Shown in pieces: positions 1 through 10,802 of a stretch of 64,000 nt of DNA (position 1 is its first letter; every line of letters begins with the position of its first letter). Where the stretch lies: the NCBI RefSeq assembly GCF_026619415.1, contig NZ_JAOVZR010000001.1, positions 3,022,501-3,086,500 on the forward strand, read 5' to 3'. A program made the translations under genes and the position numbers. Under the pieces are notes generated by a model, which was not told the origin of the DNA, did no database searches, and worked only from the letters and a program-made list of their open reading frames with translations. Source of the stretch: Hoeflea algicola (GTDB lineage: Bacteria; Pseudomonadota; Alphaproteobacteria; Rhizobiales; Rhizobiaceae).

Positions 1-1077
1 TTTGCCGCCATGGAAGAGGTCGATCTGGTGATCGGCAATGGCGACAAGGCGCGTGCTGCGAGCTACCGCAGCCTTCCCGATTTCGGCGTCTCGGAGAGCG
101 AAAAAATCCACGTCAACGACATCATGTCGGTGCGCGAGACCGCGCCGCAGATGATCGAGTCGATTGCCGGCCAGGCCCGCGCCTTCGTTCAGGTGCAAAA
201 TGGCTGCGACCACCGCTGCACCTTCTGCGTCATTCCCTATGGCCGCGGTAATTCCCGTTCGGTGCCTATGGGCGCGGTGGTTACCCAGATCGAAAAGCTG
301 GTGGACAATGGCTACCAGGAAGTGGTCATTACCGGTGTCGACGCCACCAGCTACGGCGCCGACCTGCCTGGCAGCCCCCGTTTGGGCACGCTCGCCGCCA
401 CCATTCTCAAACAGGTTCCGGAGCTCAAGAGGCTCAGGCTGTCATCAATCGATTCGATCGAGGTCGATGCCACGCTGATGGATCTGATCGCCGGCGAACC
501 TCGCTTCATGCCGCATCTGCATCTGTCGCTGCAGCATGGCGACGATCTGATCCTCAAGCGCATGAAACGCCGCCACAGCCGCGCGGATGCGATCAATTTC
601 TGCCGCCAGGTGCGCGATCTCCGGCCCGGCTTTGCCTTTGGCGCTGACCTGATCGCCGGTTTTCCGACCGAAACCGAAGAGATGTTCGCCCGCTCGCTCG
701 AGATGATCGACGAATGCGGGATCTCGTTTTTGCATGTGTTTCCCTATTCGCCGCGCCAGGGGACGCCTGCGGCGCGGATGCCGCAGCTCGAACGCGGCCT
801 GATCAAGAACCGCGCCGCGCGGCTGCGGGCCAGGGGCGATCAGGCCCATGACGCCCATCTCGACGCCATGGTGGCCAGTGCAGCAACCCATTCGGCGCTG
901 GTTGAATATTCGGGCGTGGCGCGAACCGAAAATTTCACCCCGGTGGTTGCGCAAAATGCGCCAAGGGGCCAGATGGCTTTGATAAAGGTGACCGGACGTG
1001 ACAAGGATCACCTGATCGGCGATCTGATCGATGCGGCGGCGGAAGACACGGGCTCCGCTGTTGTCGCCACGGGTTGA
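1..1077 (+). CDS. mtaB: tRNA t6A37 methylthiotransferase MtaB, 5' end outside window
   Basis: Radical-SAM methylthiotransferase that converts t6A to ms2t6A at position 37 of ANN-decoding tRNAs. The frame is open from base 1 (Phe-Ala-Ala before the Met at base 10), so the start and roughly the first 70 residues lie outside the window. The radical-SAM cluster motif C-x3-C-x2-C is seen in NGCDHRCTFC, about 69 residues into the visible part, followed by IPYGRGNSRS. The usual MTTase blocks follow (SLQHGDD, GADLIAGFPTE, HVFPYSPRQGTPAA), then a short C-terminal TRAM-like tail. Assignment to MtaB rather than MiaB rests on the IPYGRGNSRS block and the chromosomal place before ftsY, a common arrangement in Rhizobiales. 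Confidence 0.93.
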   Translation, partial: FAAMEEVDLVIGNGDKARAASYRSLPDFGVSESEKIHVNDIMSVRETAPQMIESIAGQARAFVQVQNGCDHRCTFCVIPYGRGNSRSVPMGAVVTQIEKLVDNGYQEVVITGVDATSYGADLPGSPRLGTLAATILKQVPELKRLRLSSIDSIEVDATLMDLIAGEPRFMPHLHLSLQHGDDLILKRMKRRHSRADAINFCRQVRDLRPGFAFGADLIAGFPTETEEMFARSLEMIDECGISFLHVFPYSPRQGTPAARMPQLERGLIKNRAARLRARGDQAHDAHLDAMVASAATHSALVEYSGVARTENFTPVVAQNAPRGQMALIKVTGRDKDHLIGDLIDAAAEDTGSAVVATG

Positions 1078-1119
1078 CCCCGACCCATCGGTTGAATTCA
1101 GGAAGGACAACAGGCAGGC

Positions 1120-2672
<1,553 letters not shown>

Positions 2673-2676
<4 letters not shown>

Positions 2677-3398
2677 GCCCGCCCGACCCCACCGATAGCC
2701 AGGCCGACGCGCCGACCGGCGCCGCGGCCCACGTCGATGAGATCCAGATTTTCGAACGCGAGCCGGGCGATCCCCAGCGCAAGCGCATCAATCCGCTGTT
2801 CAAACTGGCTCTGGAACTGGGCCCGCTGCTGGTATTTTTCTTCGCCAACGCCAAGGCCGAGTGGCTGACGGAGCAATATCCGCTGCTTTCTTCCCTTGGT
2901 AAGCCCATCTTCGTCGCCACCGCCTTCTTCATGGCCGCGACCGCCATCGCCCTGACCATCTCGTGGATCAAGCTGCGCACGCTGCCGATCATGCCGATCC
3001 TGTCTGCCGGGATCGTCTTCGTTTTCGGCGCGCTCGGCTTCTGGCTCCAGGATGAAACCTTCTTCAAGATCAAGCCGACCATCATCAACACCATGTTCGG
3101 CCTGATCCTGCTCGGCGGTCTTTTCTTCGGCAAGTCGTTTCTGGGTTACGTGTTTGATTCCGCCTTCAAGCTCGACGCGGAAGGCTGGCGCATCCTGACC
3201 ATGCGCTGGGGCCTGTATTTTCTGATCATGGCGGTGGTCAACGAGTTCATCTGGCGCAATTTCTCGACCGATTTCTGGGTCGGCTTCAAGCTCTGGGGCA
3301 ACATGCCGCTGTCGATCATCTTCACGCTGGCGCAACTGCCACTGATGCAACGGCATGCGCTGCCGGACGAGGACGCGGAAGAGCCCAAAACGTCATAA
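2673..3398 (+). CDS. yciB: Inner membrane-spanning septation protein YciB/IspZ family
   Basis: Polytopic inner-membrane protein of 241 residues. After a hydrophilic N-terminus of about 25 residues (with the sequence [19 protein letters not shown]), it shows five hydrophobic segments, including [56 protein letters not shown] and a C-terminal [14 protein letters not shown]. The FFFANAK and E-FIWR-FS-DFW blocks ([19 protein letters not shown]) are hallmarks of the IspZ/YciB septation-protein family, linked to cell-envelope elongation and division. The start overlaps the ftsY stop as ATGA. The function in alphaproteobacteria is not firmly known. Confidence 0.92.
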
Positions 3399-3485
3399 GC
3401 CAATCAGAGACGTCAGATAGTTCGTTTGGTGGCGTTCGGGCCCGGTGTCGTGTCGTGGATGACAGATCGCCCGGCCCCAGCGCCC

Positions 3486-4175
3486 TCAAAAATCGATCAA
3501 AGCGCCGGACGCATCGCGATAGGCTTGAAACGTCAGGGACGACAGCATCGCGCCGCCGAAGGTCCTGGCCAGCTCGTCGGGACCAGCAAGAGCCATTTTG
3601 TCCCGCATCGTCTGCTGCACAAAAATGACAACGTCGGTTCGGTTCGGCGCGATCACGCCAACGATGCGCGCGGCCACGGGTCCCCGTGCCGGATCAGCAA
3701 ACAACGACATAAACTCGACGGCCGGATGGCCCGAAACTTCTGTAATGCGCCCGCCCAGGATTTTGGCCTCGGGCGGCGGTGTCAGCGACGGGTAGACCTG
3801 CTCGTCGATCAGCACAAACAGCCTTTTCAGTCGCTCATCTGTCGTGTCCCCGCTGATTGTCCCCGTCGAGAACGTGACATATTCCAGCAACGTCCCGTCG
3901 GGGGACAGAAACTGCAATTCGCCCAGATTCCCCCTCTGTTTCGGGAATCGCGTCCGGGTCGTCAAACTGCCCTTCGAAAACGGCACGCCCATGGTAAAAT
4001 GCAGCGGCACCACGCGCTCTTTGGAAACCTCGTACCCGGCATCGATCTTCATCTGCACTTTGACCGACTGTTCCAGAATTGCGCGCCAGTCATAGTCTTG
4101 CGCCGTGTCCTGAGCGGTGGCCATGGTTCCAAGCGACAACGCCAATACGGTGGCCAGTGCGATTTTACGCAACAT
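3486..4175 (-). CDS. Secreted hypothetical protein, 229 residues
   Basis: Not recognised as a named family. I chose the ATG at 4175 because it gives a textbook signal peptide (MLRKIALATVLALSLGTMATAQ, cleavage after AQ) behind a GAGAGGA ribosome-binding site. An upstream in-frame start would add 53 residues of non-signal-like sequence. The mature part is about 205 residues, soluble, with mixed alpha/beta character and no cysteine. Phrases such as YEVSKERVVPLHFTMGVPFS and GGRITEVSGHPAVEFMSLF suggest a small periplasmic globular domain. It sits alone between convergent yciB and the BA14K-like gene. Confidence 0.75.
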   Translation of the reverse strand: MLRKIALATVLALSLGTMATAQDTAQDYDWRAILEQSVKVQMKIDAGYEVSKERVVPLHFTMGVPFSKGSLTTRTRFPKQRGNLGELQFLSPDGTLLEYVTFSTGTISGDTTDERLKRLFVLIDEQVYPSLTPPPEAKILGGRITEVSGHPAVEFMSLFADPARGPVAARIVGVIAPNRTDVVIFVQQTMRDKMALAGPDELARTFGGAMLSSLTFQAYRDASGALIDF

Positions 4176-4455
4176 CAAATCAATCCTCTCAATTCGCAGG
4201 TGCCGGTGAATGACGCTGATCTGCCTCAGGGTGAGCAGCAGGATGGGGATAGGAATACGATTTTCCCGATGATCGATAGTAGGGAACGATCCGCACGCCG
4301 TTAATCGCGGACAACCCGGATTTTGCACGGCCATCTGGAGCGGTGCAGTTGGCCGAATTCGTCAGGACTCTGTGTGAAATGTCGCGATATGATCGGATGT
4401 GAGGCTAGGGCGGCGGAGCTTGGAGCTCCGCTCACCCGTGCGCGTCAGTGCTGGC

Positions 4456-4815
4456 TCAATAGGGCGAGCGGCAAGCCCGCCTTCTGCCGTGGTAAGGCTG
4501 GTAAGTGTTGTCATAGGCCCGGTAGGACCGATACCGGTTGTAGCAGTAGTTAACATGACTGCGGCTCATATAACCCCGACGCTCGTGATGACGACGTTCG
4601 TGGTGGCGGGGCTTGTGGCGGTTATAATGCCGTCTTTGATGGTGACGGCGGAAACGTTTGCGGTGTCTTTGCCGTACTTCAATGACGCCCGCGCGTTGGG
4701 CGGCGGGCTGCTCGACTGCGGCGACGAGCGGCATGCTCGGCAAGGCGGCGGCCGGCATCAGCGAGGTAAGAACAAAAGCCGCTGACAGCAAGGATTTGAT
4801 GACAATGCTGGACAT
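4456..4815 (-). CDS. BA14K-like secreted basic protein
   Basis: Protein of 119 residues: a signal peptide (about residues 1-25, ending PAAALPS), then a strongly basic Arg/His-rich segment (repeated RRHH, HERR) and a C-terminal [29 protein letters not shown] region. That tail ([17 protein letters not shown]) matches the C-terminal signature of BA14K/lectin-like immunoreactive proteins of Brucella and relatives. A good AAGGAG site precedes the ATG. Probably periplasmic or surface-exposed; the cationic stretch could bind polyanions such as LPS, which is inference. Expressed alone as far as can be seen. Confidence 0.72.
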   Translation of the reverse strand: MSSIVIKSLLSAAFVLTSLMPAAALPSMPLVAAVEQPAAQRAGVIEVRQRHRKRFRRHHQRRHYNRHKPRHHERRHHERRGYMSRSHVNYCYNRYRSYRAYDNTYQPYHGRRRACRSPY

Positions 4816-4881
4816 GGTTTACTCCTTGATTTCAAAATTTCGAATTGAACTATTCTGGTTTCGTGGCAGTATGAACTAGTC

Positions 4882-6662
4882 CTATGAGGTGGCTGTACTT
4901 TCCAATATCCCCAGTTGGGGACCGTCAGCAACTTCGGGAATGACGTAGGTTTCCGCTCCGACATTCACATCACACCCTGCGGTCCGTGCCAGCAGCCAGG
5001 GCCATCCGGTAAGATGATGGTAATGACCATGCTCGGGCAATTCAGTCAGTGACCCGTTGGGCAGCCGTTCCACCATCAGCGCGGCACCGGCCAGCGGGGC
5101 CACGTTGTCGAGCACGCCATGATAGATGTCCACGGGCACCGTGATGTCGGCCACATCGAAATCCCAACCCTGGGCATTGAGGACATTTTCCTCGACCATG
5201 CCGGACATCCCCGCCGCGGTGCGTTCGGCAAGCATCTCGGCCATGCGTGACCTGATAAACGGGTTCGACAAGGCGGCAACATCGTAGGTGCTTTTGGTCT
5301 TGCTGATGTAGCGGTCAAAATAGCTGTCCACATTCTGCATGATGGACCGGATCAGGAAGGGCAGCATCTGCCGCAACATCGCCGGCCATTTCCGGCCCAG
5401 CACACCCGACATCTGGTAAAACAGGTCCAGGTCGCGCCAATTCGGGGGGAATAGGCAGGGTAGGGCGCTGACGACAGAACCACGCGGTCGATACGATCCT
5501 GCAATTCATGGGCAACGGCCACGGCGGAGCCCGCACCAAATGACACCGCAAAGATGGAAAACCGGTCCACCTTGAGGTGATCGAGCAATTCCACCACATC
5601 GCCGCTGAAATCGCGCAAGCTGGTCATTGCCCTGGGGCTGGACCTGAACCCGCCAGGACGGCACGGGGTGATCAGGCGGATGTCGTGTTTTTCGAGATGG
5701 GTCAGCACGCCGGCAGGGTTGCCGACGATATCGACAGTGATCCCTGCCAGGGCATCAAAATGCACCACCGGCCTGCCGGTTTTGGGACCAAGTGTGAAAT
5801 ACTCCAGGATGCGCCCGTCTTTGAGCTGCATAAGCCTGCGCACCCTGTGCTGTTCTTCTTCCGAGGTGCGGCGTTTGCGCAGCACGTTCAGCGGGCCTTT
5901 GTGCAAATTCTGGATCAGGTCGACCTGTGATCGACTGCCAGTCTTGTTGTAAATCCGCTTCAGATACGTCCGCGCACTCTCGTACGACAATTCAATCTCG
6001 GCGGCGGCCTGTTTAAGGTCGCCTGTCTGTGTGATCGCGGCGAGCAGATCGGTTTCGCGTCTGGTCAGGCCGTATTTGGCGGCAAAGGCCCGTATGCCAT
6101 CGTTTTCGCCTGCATCCGTAACCAGCAAAACCGCCGCGGCTTTGGGTGGGAAACCCATGCGCACGGCCTCTCGCCGGGGCAACATCAGCAGGTTGGCAGC
6201 CCCATTGGTCGGCAAGGCCAAGGCGCTTGGTTCGTCGGTACGGTTGATTTGGCTGACCCACTGTTTAAGCGATTGTTCGATTTCGGTGAGCGGGCAGCGC
6301 AACAAGGGTGTCGTCGTCTTGTCAAAAAGCCGCGCAATCTTCGGTTGGGCCATCATCGCGCTGTTTTTCATGATCGTCTCACCTTGCTCGTTGATCAGGG
6401 CAAGCCCGAACGAAAAGGTATTGAGGACCGCAGTGTGTTGTCCTTCGCGTTCCTGCAAGTCCACAATGCGCTCCGAAATACTGAACGCGCGCAGAAAATG
6501 CTTCGCCATATTGGTGATTGAGGATTGTTGTTGCGACGCTGGCAGCGTTTCACGTGCCTTTTCGAGGTGCTCGGCAAGCGTGAGCACCAATTCCGGCCAA
6601 AGTGAATTGTCCAGAGACGCTTCATAAACCAGATGGATAAGTTGCTCGGAGTGGTCGGGCAT
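4882..6662 (-). pseudogene. LuxR-type HTH regulator fused to alpha/beta-hydrolase, frameshifted
   Basis: Two overlapping frames make one protein of about 593 residues if a single base is restored. Frame one (from ATG 6662) has an N-terminal region with a PAS-like segment (about residues 75-185, FSFGLALINEQGE). A LuxR/GerE-type HTH (about 197-254, LTRRETDLLAAI ... SYESARTYLKRIYNKTGSRSQVDLI) follows, then the first half of an alpha/beta hydrolase with nucleophile elbow FAVSFGAG (Ser374). After PAYSP the frame breaks at a six-base G run (5444-5449; C on the coding strand). A seventh C would give PAYSPPNWRDLDLFYQM and continue into the second frame, with the acid loop YHGVLDN and catalytic His in LPEHGHYHH. 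It is either a true mutation or a homopolymer sequencing error; no other damage is visible. Confidence 0.8.
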
Positions 6663-7026
6663 TTCAAAAATCTCGTTAAGTGCAAGACCATAGAGCTTTA
6701 CACTGAACCTTACTACGGTTTTGCTGGTGACCGTTTTTAGCTTCGAGATTTTGTCAGGATCTTTCCTTTACAGGCAATCAAACATGACTTGGTCGGCGGC
6801 CGCATTCCTTGATCCCGCCCCGGGCGCAGCTGAACGGTATTTGCGATCTCACACAATGAGTTCTCGCGGGATGCGGCGGCGATCATGCTTCCGGTGCCAG
6901 TGGCCACTTTTGAGCGCTCGCCGGAAAGGTCCTGAAACCGACCATATTGCCGACGACCAAAACATCCCTGTCCTGGCCGCTTGGCCCCTTAGCAATCCTC
7001 CGCCGATACATTGATTCAGCCCCACC
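6663..7026. other. Gene-free region upstream of the LuxR-hydrolase gene
   Basis: About 360 bases between the regulator start and the Nudix stop. Open frames here have no ribosome-binding site and no recognisable composition. The part next to 6662 is A+T-richer and holds a 20-base imperfect dyad at 6715-6734. The rest shows nothing I can name. Confidence 0.6.
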
Positions 7027-7560
7027 CTACCCCGCATTGCCGAACGGCCCGGAATAGCCCTTTTCCATCACCTCACGTTCGTGGCCGAGCATCCAGTGCA
7101 CGGTTGGAAACGCGATCTCATCCACCGGCAATTTATCCCAGTCGAACAGTTCCACTTCCAGGCTTTCCTCGCCGACGCCGTAGAGCGCCGCGCCCGCGCC
7201 CGCGCCCGGGTCGATCAACTCGGCGCGCCAGATCAGCTGCACCTGGCTCAGGCGCGGCACCGAATAGATTGCCAGCAATTCACCAAGTTCGAGATTGGCC
7301 AGCGCCTCTTCGCGCGCCTCGCGCTTGGCACCGTCCTCGGGCGTCTCGTTAAGTTCAAGATAGCCCGCCGGCACGGTCCAGAAGCCACGCCGCGGCTCGA
7401 TGGCGCGGCGGCACATCAGCACCTTGCCCTGGTGCCGGACCACCGAGCCCACGACAATGCGCGGGTTCTGGTAATCGACAAAGCCGCAGGTGCGGCAGAC
7501 ATCGCGTTCATGGGTGTCGCCATCAGGTGTCAGGCGGTCGAATTGCTGGGGCGTAGTCAT
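7027..7560 (-). CDS. Nudix hydrolase with N-terminal CxxC
   Basis: Nucleoside-diphosphate-X hydrolase of 177 residues from ATG 7560; a TTG at 7590 is the only longer alternative and adds ten residues unlike the family. An N-terminal half zinc-ribbon (VCRTCGFVDYQNP, Cys22/Cys25) precedes the Nudix fold. The Nudix box runs from Gly66: GYLELNETPEDGAKREAREEA, with all catalytic Glu residues present and Ala at the place of the usual final Gly. This zinc-ribbon plus Nudix layout resembles COG1051/NudC-like ADP-ribose or NADH pyrophosphatases, but the exact substrate cannot be read from sequence. It stands alone, with its stop facing no partner. Confidence 0.88.
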   Translation of the reverse strand: MTTPQQFDRLTPDGDTHERDVCRTCGFVDYQNPRIVVGSVVRHQGKVLMCRRAIEPRRGFWTVPAGYLELNETPEDGAKREAREEALANLELGELLAIYSVPRLSQVQLIWRAELIDPGAGAGAALYGVGEESLEVELFDWDKLPVDEIAFPTVHWMLGHEREVMEKGYSGPFGNAG

Positions 7561-7631
7561 GGCACAAACATAGGGCCAAATGCGCACCAAGACGAGATCA
7601 GCTGTTCGGAGGTACCGTCAGAGTATGTGGC

Positions 7632-8225
7632 TCAGCTGCCCAAGAGCGCTTTTTCGATTTCCGGCATCAGCTTGTCGCGCAGGCTCTCTTCGGTGAACGG
7701 GCCGATCTGCTTGAACACGATGGTACCATCGGGCGCCACCAGAAAGGTTTCGGGGATGCCATAGACACCCCAGTCGATCGCTGCCTTGCCGACCGGGTCG
7801 ACACCGATGGCGGCATAGGGATTGCCCAGTTCACCGAGAAATTTCAGCGCGTTCTCGTTCTTGTCCTTGTAGTTGATGCCCACCAGCACCACCCGCGAAT
7901 CGCGCGCCAGTTCGAGCATGAACGGATGTTCCTGCCGGCAGGGAACGCACCAGGAGGCAAAGACATTGACCAGCGCCAGCTTGCCGGCGATCGCCGCATC
8001 ATTGAGCGCCGGCAATTGCGCGCCGTTCACGCTCAGCCCGTCGAGCGGCGGCAGGTCCAGCGACGGCGCCTTCGAGCCGATCAGCACCGAGGGGATTTCG
8101 CTTGAATCACGGCCGAATTCGAGTTGATAGTAAAACACGCCGGCCAGACTGATGAACAGAATGAATGGCAGGAACGCCACCAGCAGACGGCGTTTTCCGT
8201 GGGGGGCCTGCGCCGCGTCGCTCAT
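7632..8225 (-). CDS. ccmG: Cytochrome c biogenesis thiol:disulfide oxidoreductase CcmG/DsbE
   Basis: Membrane-anchored periplasmic thioredoxin-like protein of 197 residues, which reduces apocytochrome or CcmH so heme can be attached. It has one N-terminal transmembrane anchor (about 13-35, LLVAFLPFILFISLAGVFYY) and a thioredoxin fold with active site WCVPC (Cys93, Cys96). The CcmG-typical GVYGIPETFLV cis-Pro loop and the C-terminal IGPFTEESLRDKL are also visible. Last gene of the ccmABCDG operon; its ATG overlaps the ccmD stop by four bases. Confidence 0.95.
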   Translation of the reverse strand: MSDAAQAPHGKRRLLVAFLPFILFISLAGVFYYQLEFGRDSSEIPSVLIGSKAPSLDLPPLDGLSVNGAQLPALNDAAIAGKLALVNVFASWCVPCRQEHPFMLELARDSRVVLVGINYKDKNENALKFLGELGNPYAAIGVDPVGKAAIDWGVYGIPETFLVAPDGTIVFKQIGPFTEESLRDKLMPEIEKALLGS

Positions 8226-8392
8226 TGACTGGAACCCGTTGCCGTTTGCGAACGCCGGCGTATGCCTTGCGCCTTCAGTTCGGCCAACTCGCGCTTGCGC
8301 GCGCGGCCATCAAGAAGGATCGACACCAGCACCCCGACCAGCGTCACCGCCGTCGCCGCATAGGAAAGAAACACGAAGCTTTCGTGGCTCAT
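8222..8392 (-). CDS. ccmD: Heme exporter protein D (CcmD), 56 residues
   Basis: Small gene between ccmC and ccmG, translated here by eye: MSHESFVFLSYAATAVTLVG begins a 56-residue product with a single transmembrane helix (about 7-27) and then a basic cytoplasmic tail (DGRARKRELAELKAQGIRRR). That is the CcmD pattern: an F-x-x-x-SYA-x-T start, one helix and an R/K-rich tail with RELA-LKA-GIRRRS. CcmD joins the CcmABC complex and helps release holo-CcmE. The stop overlaps the ccmG start (ATGA). Confidence 0.9.
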   Translation of the reverse strand: MSHESFVFLSYAATAVTLVGVLVSILLDGRARKRELAELKAQGIRRRSQTATGSSQ

Positions 8393-8411
8393 CAGACTTG
8401 TCCCTTCGCGC

Positions 8412-9167
8412 TCAGCGCCCGATCGACTGGGCGGCTTGCCGGCGCATTGCCCGCACCCGCCGGCGCCAGATCTCGTTGCGCATAGCCATCAAATGCAGCG
8501 TGAAAAAGACCAGTGTATAGGCAAGCCCCATTACCAGCAGCGGATAGAGCATCGACGGGTCGATGGTCGGACCATCGAGCCGCATCACGCTCGCCGGTTG
8601 ATGCAGCGTGTTCCACCAGTCGACCGAAAACTTGATGATCGGGATATTGATGAAGCCGACCAGCGTCAGCACCGCGGCGGGACGCGCCGCGCGGGACGGG
8701 TCATCCATCGCCTTGTGCAACGCGATCAGCCCCAGATACATCAAAAACAGCACGAACACCGATGTCAGCCGCGCATCCCAAACCCACCAGGTGCCCCACA
8801 TTGGCCGGCCCCACAATGAGCCGGTCAAGAGCGACAGGAAGGTGAACGCCGCGCCGATCGGCAGCGCCGACTTGGCGGCAACATCTGCCAGCGGATGGCG
8901 CCACACCAGGGTGCCGACCGAGGCGATTGCCATCACCGAATAGCACATCATCGCAAGCCAGGCGGCGGGCACATGAATATACATGATCTGCACGGTGATG
9001 CCCTGCTGGTAATCCGCAGGCGCGGTAAACGACATATAGAGCCCGACCGCCAGTACCAGCACCGAGGCCACGGCCAGATAGGGCAGAATCCGCCCCGAAA
9101 GGGCAAGGAACCGGGTCGGGTTGGCCAGCCCGGTAAACCAGCCCTGGGAGATCGTGGTGTCGCTCAT
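8412..9167 (-). CDS. ccmC: Heme exporter protein C (CcmC)
   Basis: Polytopic heme-handling membrane protein of 251 residues that loads heme onto CcmE. Six hydrophobic segments are readable. The tryptophan-rich signature WGTWWVWDARLTS (about residues 124-136) is the periplasmic heme-binding WWD motif, and conserved His residues flank it (H65 in YIHVPAAW, and the His in WWNTLHQPAS). Length and topology match the family. It lies between ccmB and ccmD in the same orientation. Confidence 0.96.
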   Translation of the reverse strand: MSDTTISQGWFTGLANPTRFLALSGRILPYLAVASVLVLAVGLYMSFTAPADYQQGITVQIMYIHVPAAWLAMMCYSVMAIASVGTLVWRHPLADVAAKSALPIGAAFTFLSLLTGSLWGRPMWGTWWVWDARLTSVFVLFLMYLGLIALHKAMDDPSRAARPAAVLTLVGFINIPIIKFSVDWWNTLHQPASVMRLDGPTIDPSMLYPLLVMGLAYTLVFFTLHLMAMRNEIWRRRVRAMRRQAAQSIGR

Positions 9168-9211
9168 AGACTTTTTCTAATGCCTGTCGGGGCTGGTTTC
9201 AATGAAATAGA

Positions 9212-9874
9212 TCAATCTGCCGCACCCTTCAGCGCCGCCGCCGAGGCCACGGGCCCGAGGGCTGCAAAAAACAGCGCGATTGCCGACAGGATCATGAACG
9301 GTGGCCAGAACGGGTCGGGGTCGGTGACCGCGGCGTAGGAGGCACTGACGCCGAAGATCAGGATCGGGATTGCCAGGGGAAGGATCAGGATCGACACCAG
9401 CAGCCCGCCGCGCGGCAGGGCGACGGCTACCGCAGCGCCAACCGCGCCGATAAACGAGATCGCCGGCGTGCCGACCAGAAGTGTCAGCATGACCGCACCG
9501 GTGGAAATCGCGCTCATGTTCATCAGCAGGCCCAAAAGCGGTGCCGCCAGCACCAGCGGCAACCCGGTGGCGAGCCAATGCGCCAGACTCTTGACGAACA
9601 CGGTAAGCACCAGGGAGAACCAGTCCTGCATCGCCAGCATGTCGAGCGAGCCGTCTTCGCGGTCGGCCTGAAACAACCGATCGAGACCCAAAAGCGAGGC
9701 AAGCAGCGCGCCGATCCACAGGATTGCCGGGCCGATCCGAGCCAGAAGGTTGAGATCTGGGCCGATGCCGAAGGGAATGACCGCCACCACGGCGAGAAAG
9801 AACAGCACGCCGAGCATCGCCGCCCCGCCCGAGCGGGTGGCAATCGCCAGATCGCGCTTCAGCAGCGCCCTCAT
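9212..9874 (-). CDS. ccmB: Heme exporter protein B (CcmB)
   Basis: ABC-transporter permease subunit of the CcmABCD complex, 220 residues with six hydrophobic segments. Recognised by MRALLKRDLAIATRSGG at the start, DRLFQADREDGSLDML (the CcmB signature linking helices one and two), and PLVLAAPLLGLLMNMS. Together with CcmA it uses ATP to free holo-CcmE. The start overlaps the ccmA stop by four bases (ATGA), which indicates translational coupling. Confidence 0.96.
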   Translation of the reverse strand: MRALLKRDLAIATRSGGAAMLGVLFFLAVVAVIPFGIGPDLNLLARIGPAILWIGALLASLLGLDRLFQADREDGSLDMLAMQDWFSLVLTVFVKSLAHWLATGLPLVLAAPLLGLLMNMSAISTGAVMLTLLVGTPAISFIGAVGAAVAVALPRGGLLVSILILPLAIPILIFGVSASYAAVTDPDPFWPPFMILSAIALFFAALGPVASAAALKGAAD

Positions 9875-10521
9875 GACCAGGCCTCCACGGCATCGAAGGC
9901 GGCACGGTGATCGCCCGACAATTCCAGCGTCTTGACCGGATCGAGTCCCAGCGGCTGGTGGGTGGCCGCAATCGCTATTCCACCGCCGGACAGGTGCTCT
10001 CTCACCAGATCGGCAAACAATCCCGCCGACTGCTTGTCGAGCGCCGCCGTCGGCTCATCGAGGATCCACACGGGCCGCCACACCACCAAGAGCCGTGCCA
10101 GCGCGATACGCCGCTGCTGACCCGCAGACAGGTAGCCGAACGGCAGATGCGCCACGCCGGTAAGCCCGACGGCCTCGATCGCCGCATCGACCGACAGCCC
10201 GGTGCTGCTGTCACCGCGCTGAAAGCTTTTCCAGAAATCGAGGTTCTCCGACACCCGCAATTCGCGCTTCATGGCGTTGCGGTGCCCCAGATAATGGGCG
10301 TGTTCCGCAACCGCCATATCAGCCCCCGCATCGTCGCACAGCGAGAAACTACCCGAATCAGCCCGCAACAAACCCGCCAGAATCCTCAGCAGGGTCGATT
10401 TACCTGCGCCATTAGGCCCTGTGACAATCAGCGCTTCACCGCGCGCCAGCGTAAATCCGACATTGTCGAACAGCACGCTGTCGCCGCGGCGTCCCTTGAG
10501 ATTGGTGGCTATTGCCTGCAT
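9871..10521 (-). CDS. ccmA: Heme exporter ATP-binding protein CcmA
   Basis: ATPase subunit of the cytochrome c maturation ABC complex. Walker A GPNGAGKST (about 35-43), signature LSAGQQRRIALARLL, Walker B VWILDEPTAALD and the H-loop ATHQP are all present. I chose ATG 10521 (216 residues, MQAIATNLKG) because the family begins just before the first strand. An in-frame start at 10569 would add 16 residues with no counterpart, and 10533 is also possible. First gene of the minus-strand ccmA-B-C-D-G unit; ccmE, F and H are not in this window. Confidence 0.95.
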   Translation of the reverse strand: MQAIATNLKGRRGDSVLFDNVGFTLARGEALIVTGPNGAGKSTLLRILAGLLRADSGSFSLCDDAGADMAVAEHAHYLGHRNAMKRELRVSENLDFWKSFQRGDSSTGLSVDAAIEAVGLTGVAHLPFGYLSAGQQRRIALARLLVVWRPVWILDEPTAALDKQSAGLFADLVREHLSGGGIAIAATHQPLGLDPVKTLELSGDHRAAFDAVEAWS

Positions 10522-10802
10522 CGGCCCCCGCATTTCGGCCGCCGCGTTCACCGCGCCGGACCCGCCCAAAAAACATTCGCATGGGCCATTGGTTGATCTG
10601 GCACCTTCATACGAAAGAATCTATAAGACCTGCAACCACGCCAGCGGTCGGCGTGAATTCCACCTAGTGCCGAACATGACAGCCGATCAGGCGTCACGGG
10701 CGGACTGCGGAAATGACCGTACCCGCACCCTTCTCCACGCGATCAGCGTGAACAAGGTGTTTGCCTTCAAAATTCGGCTGAACTGACGAAAGCGAGTTGC
10801 TC

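Noticed and set aside
6721..7014. 97-residue frame in the gap before the Nudix gene
   Set aside because: No ribosome-binding site, no recognisable protein pattern and atypical residue composition.
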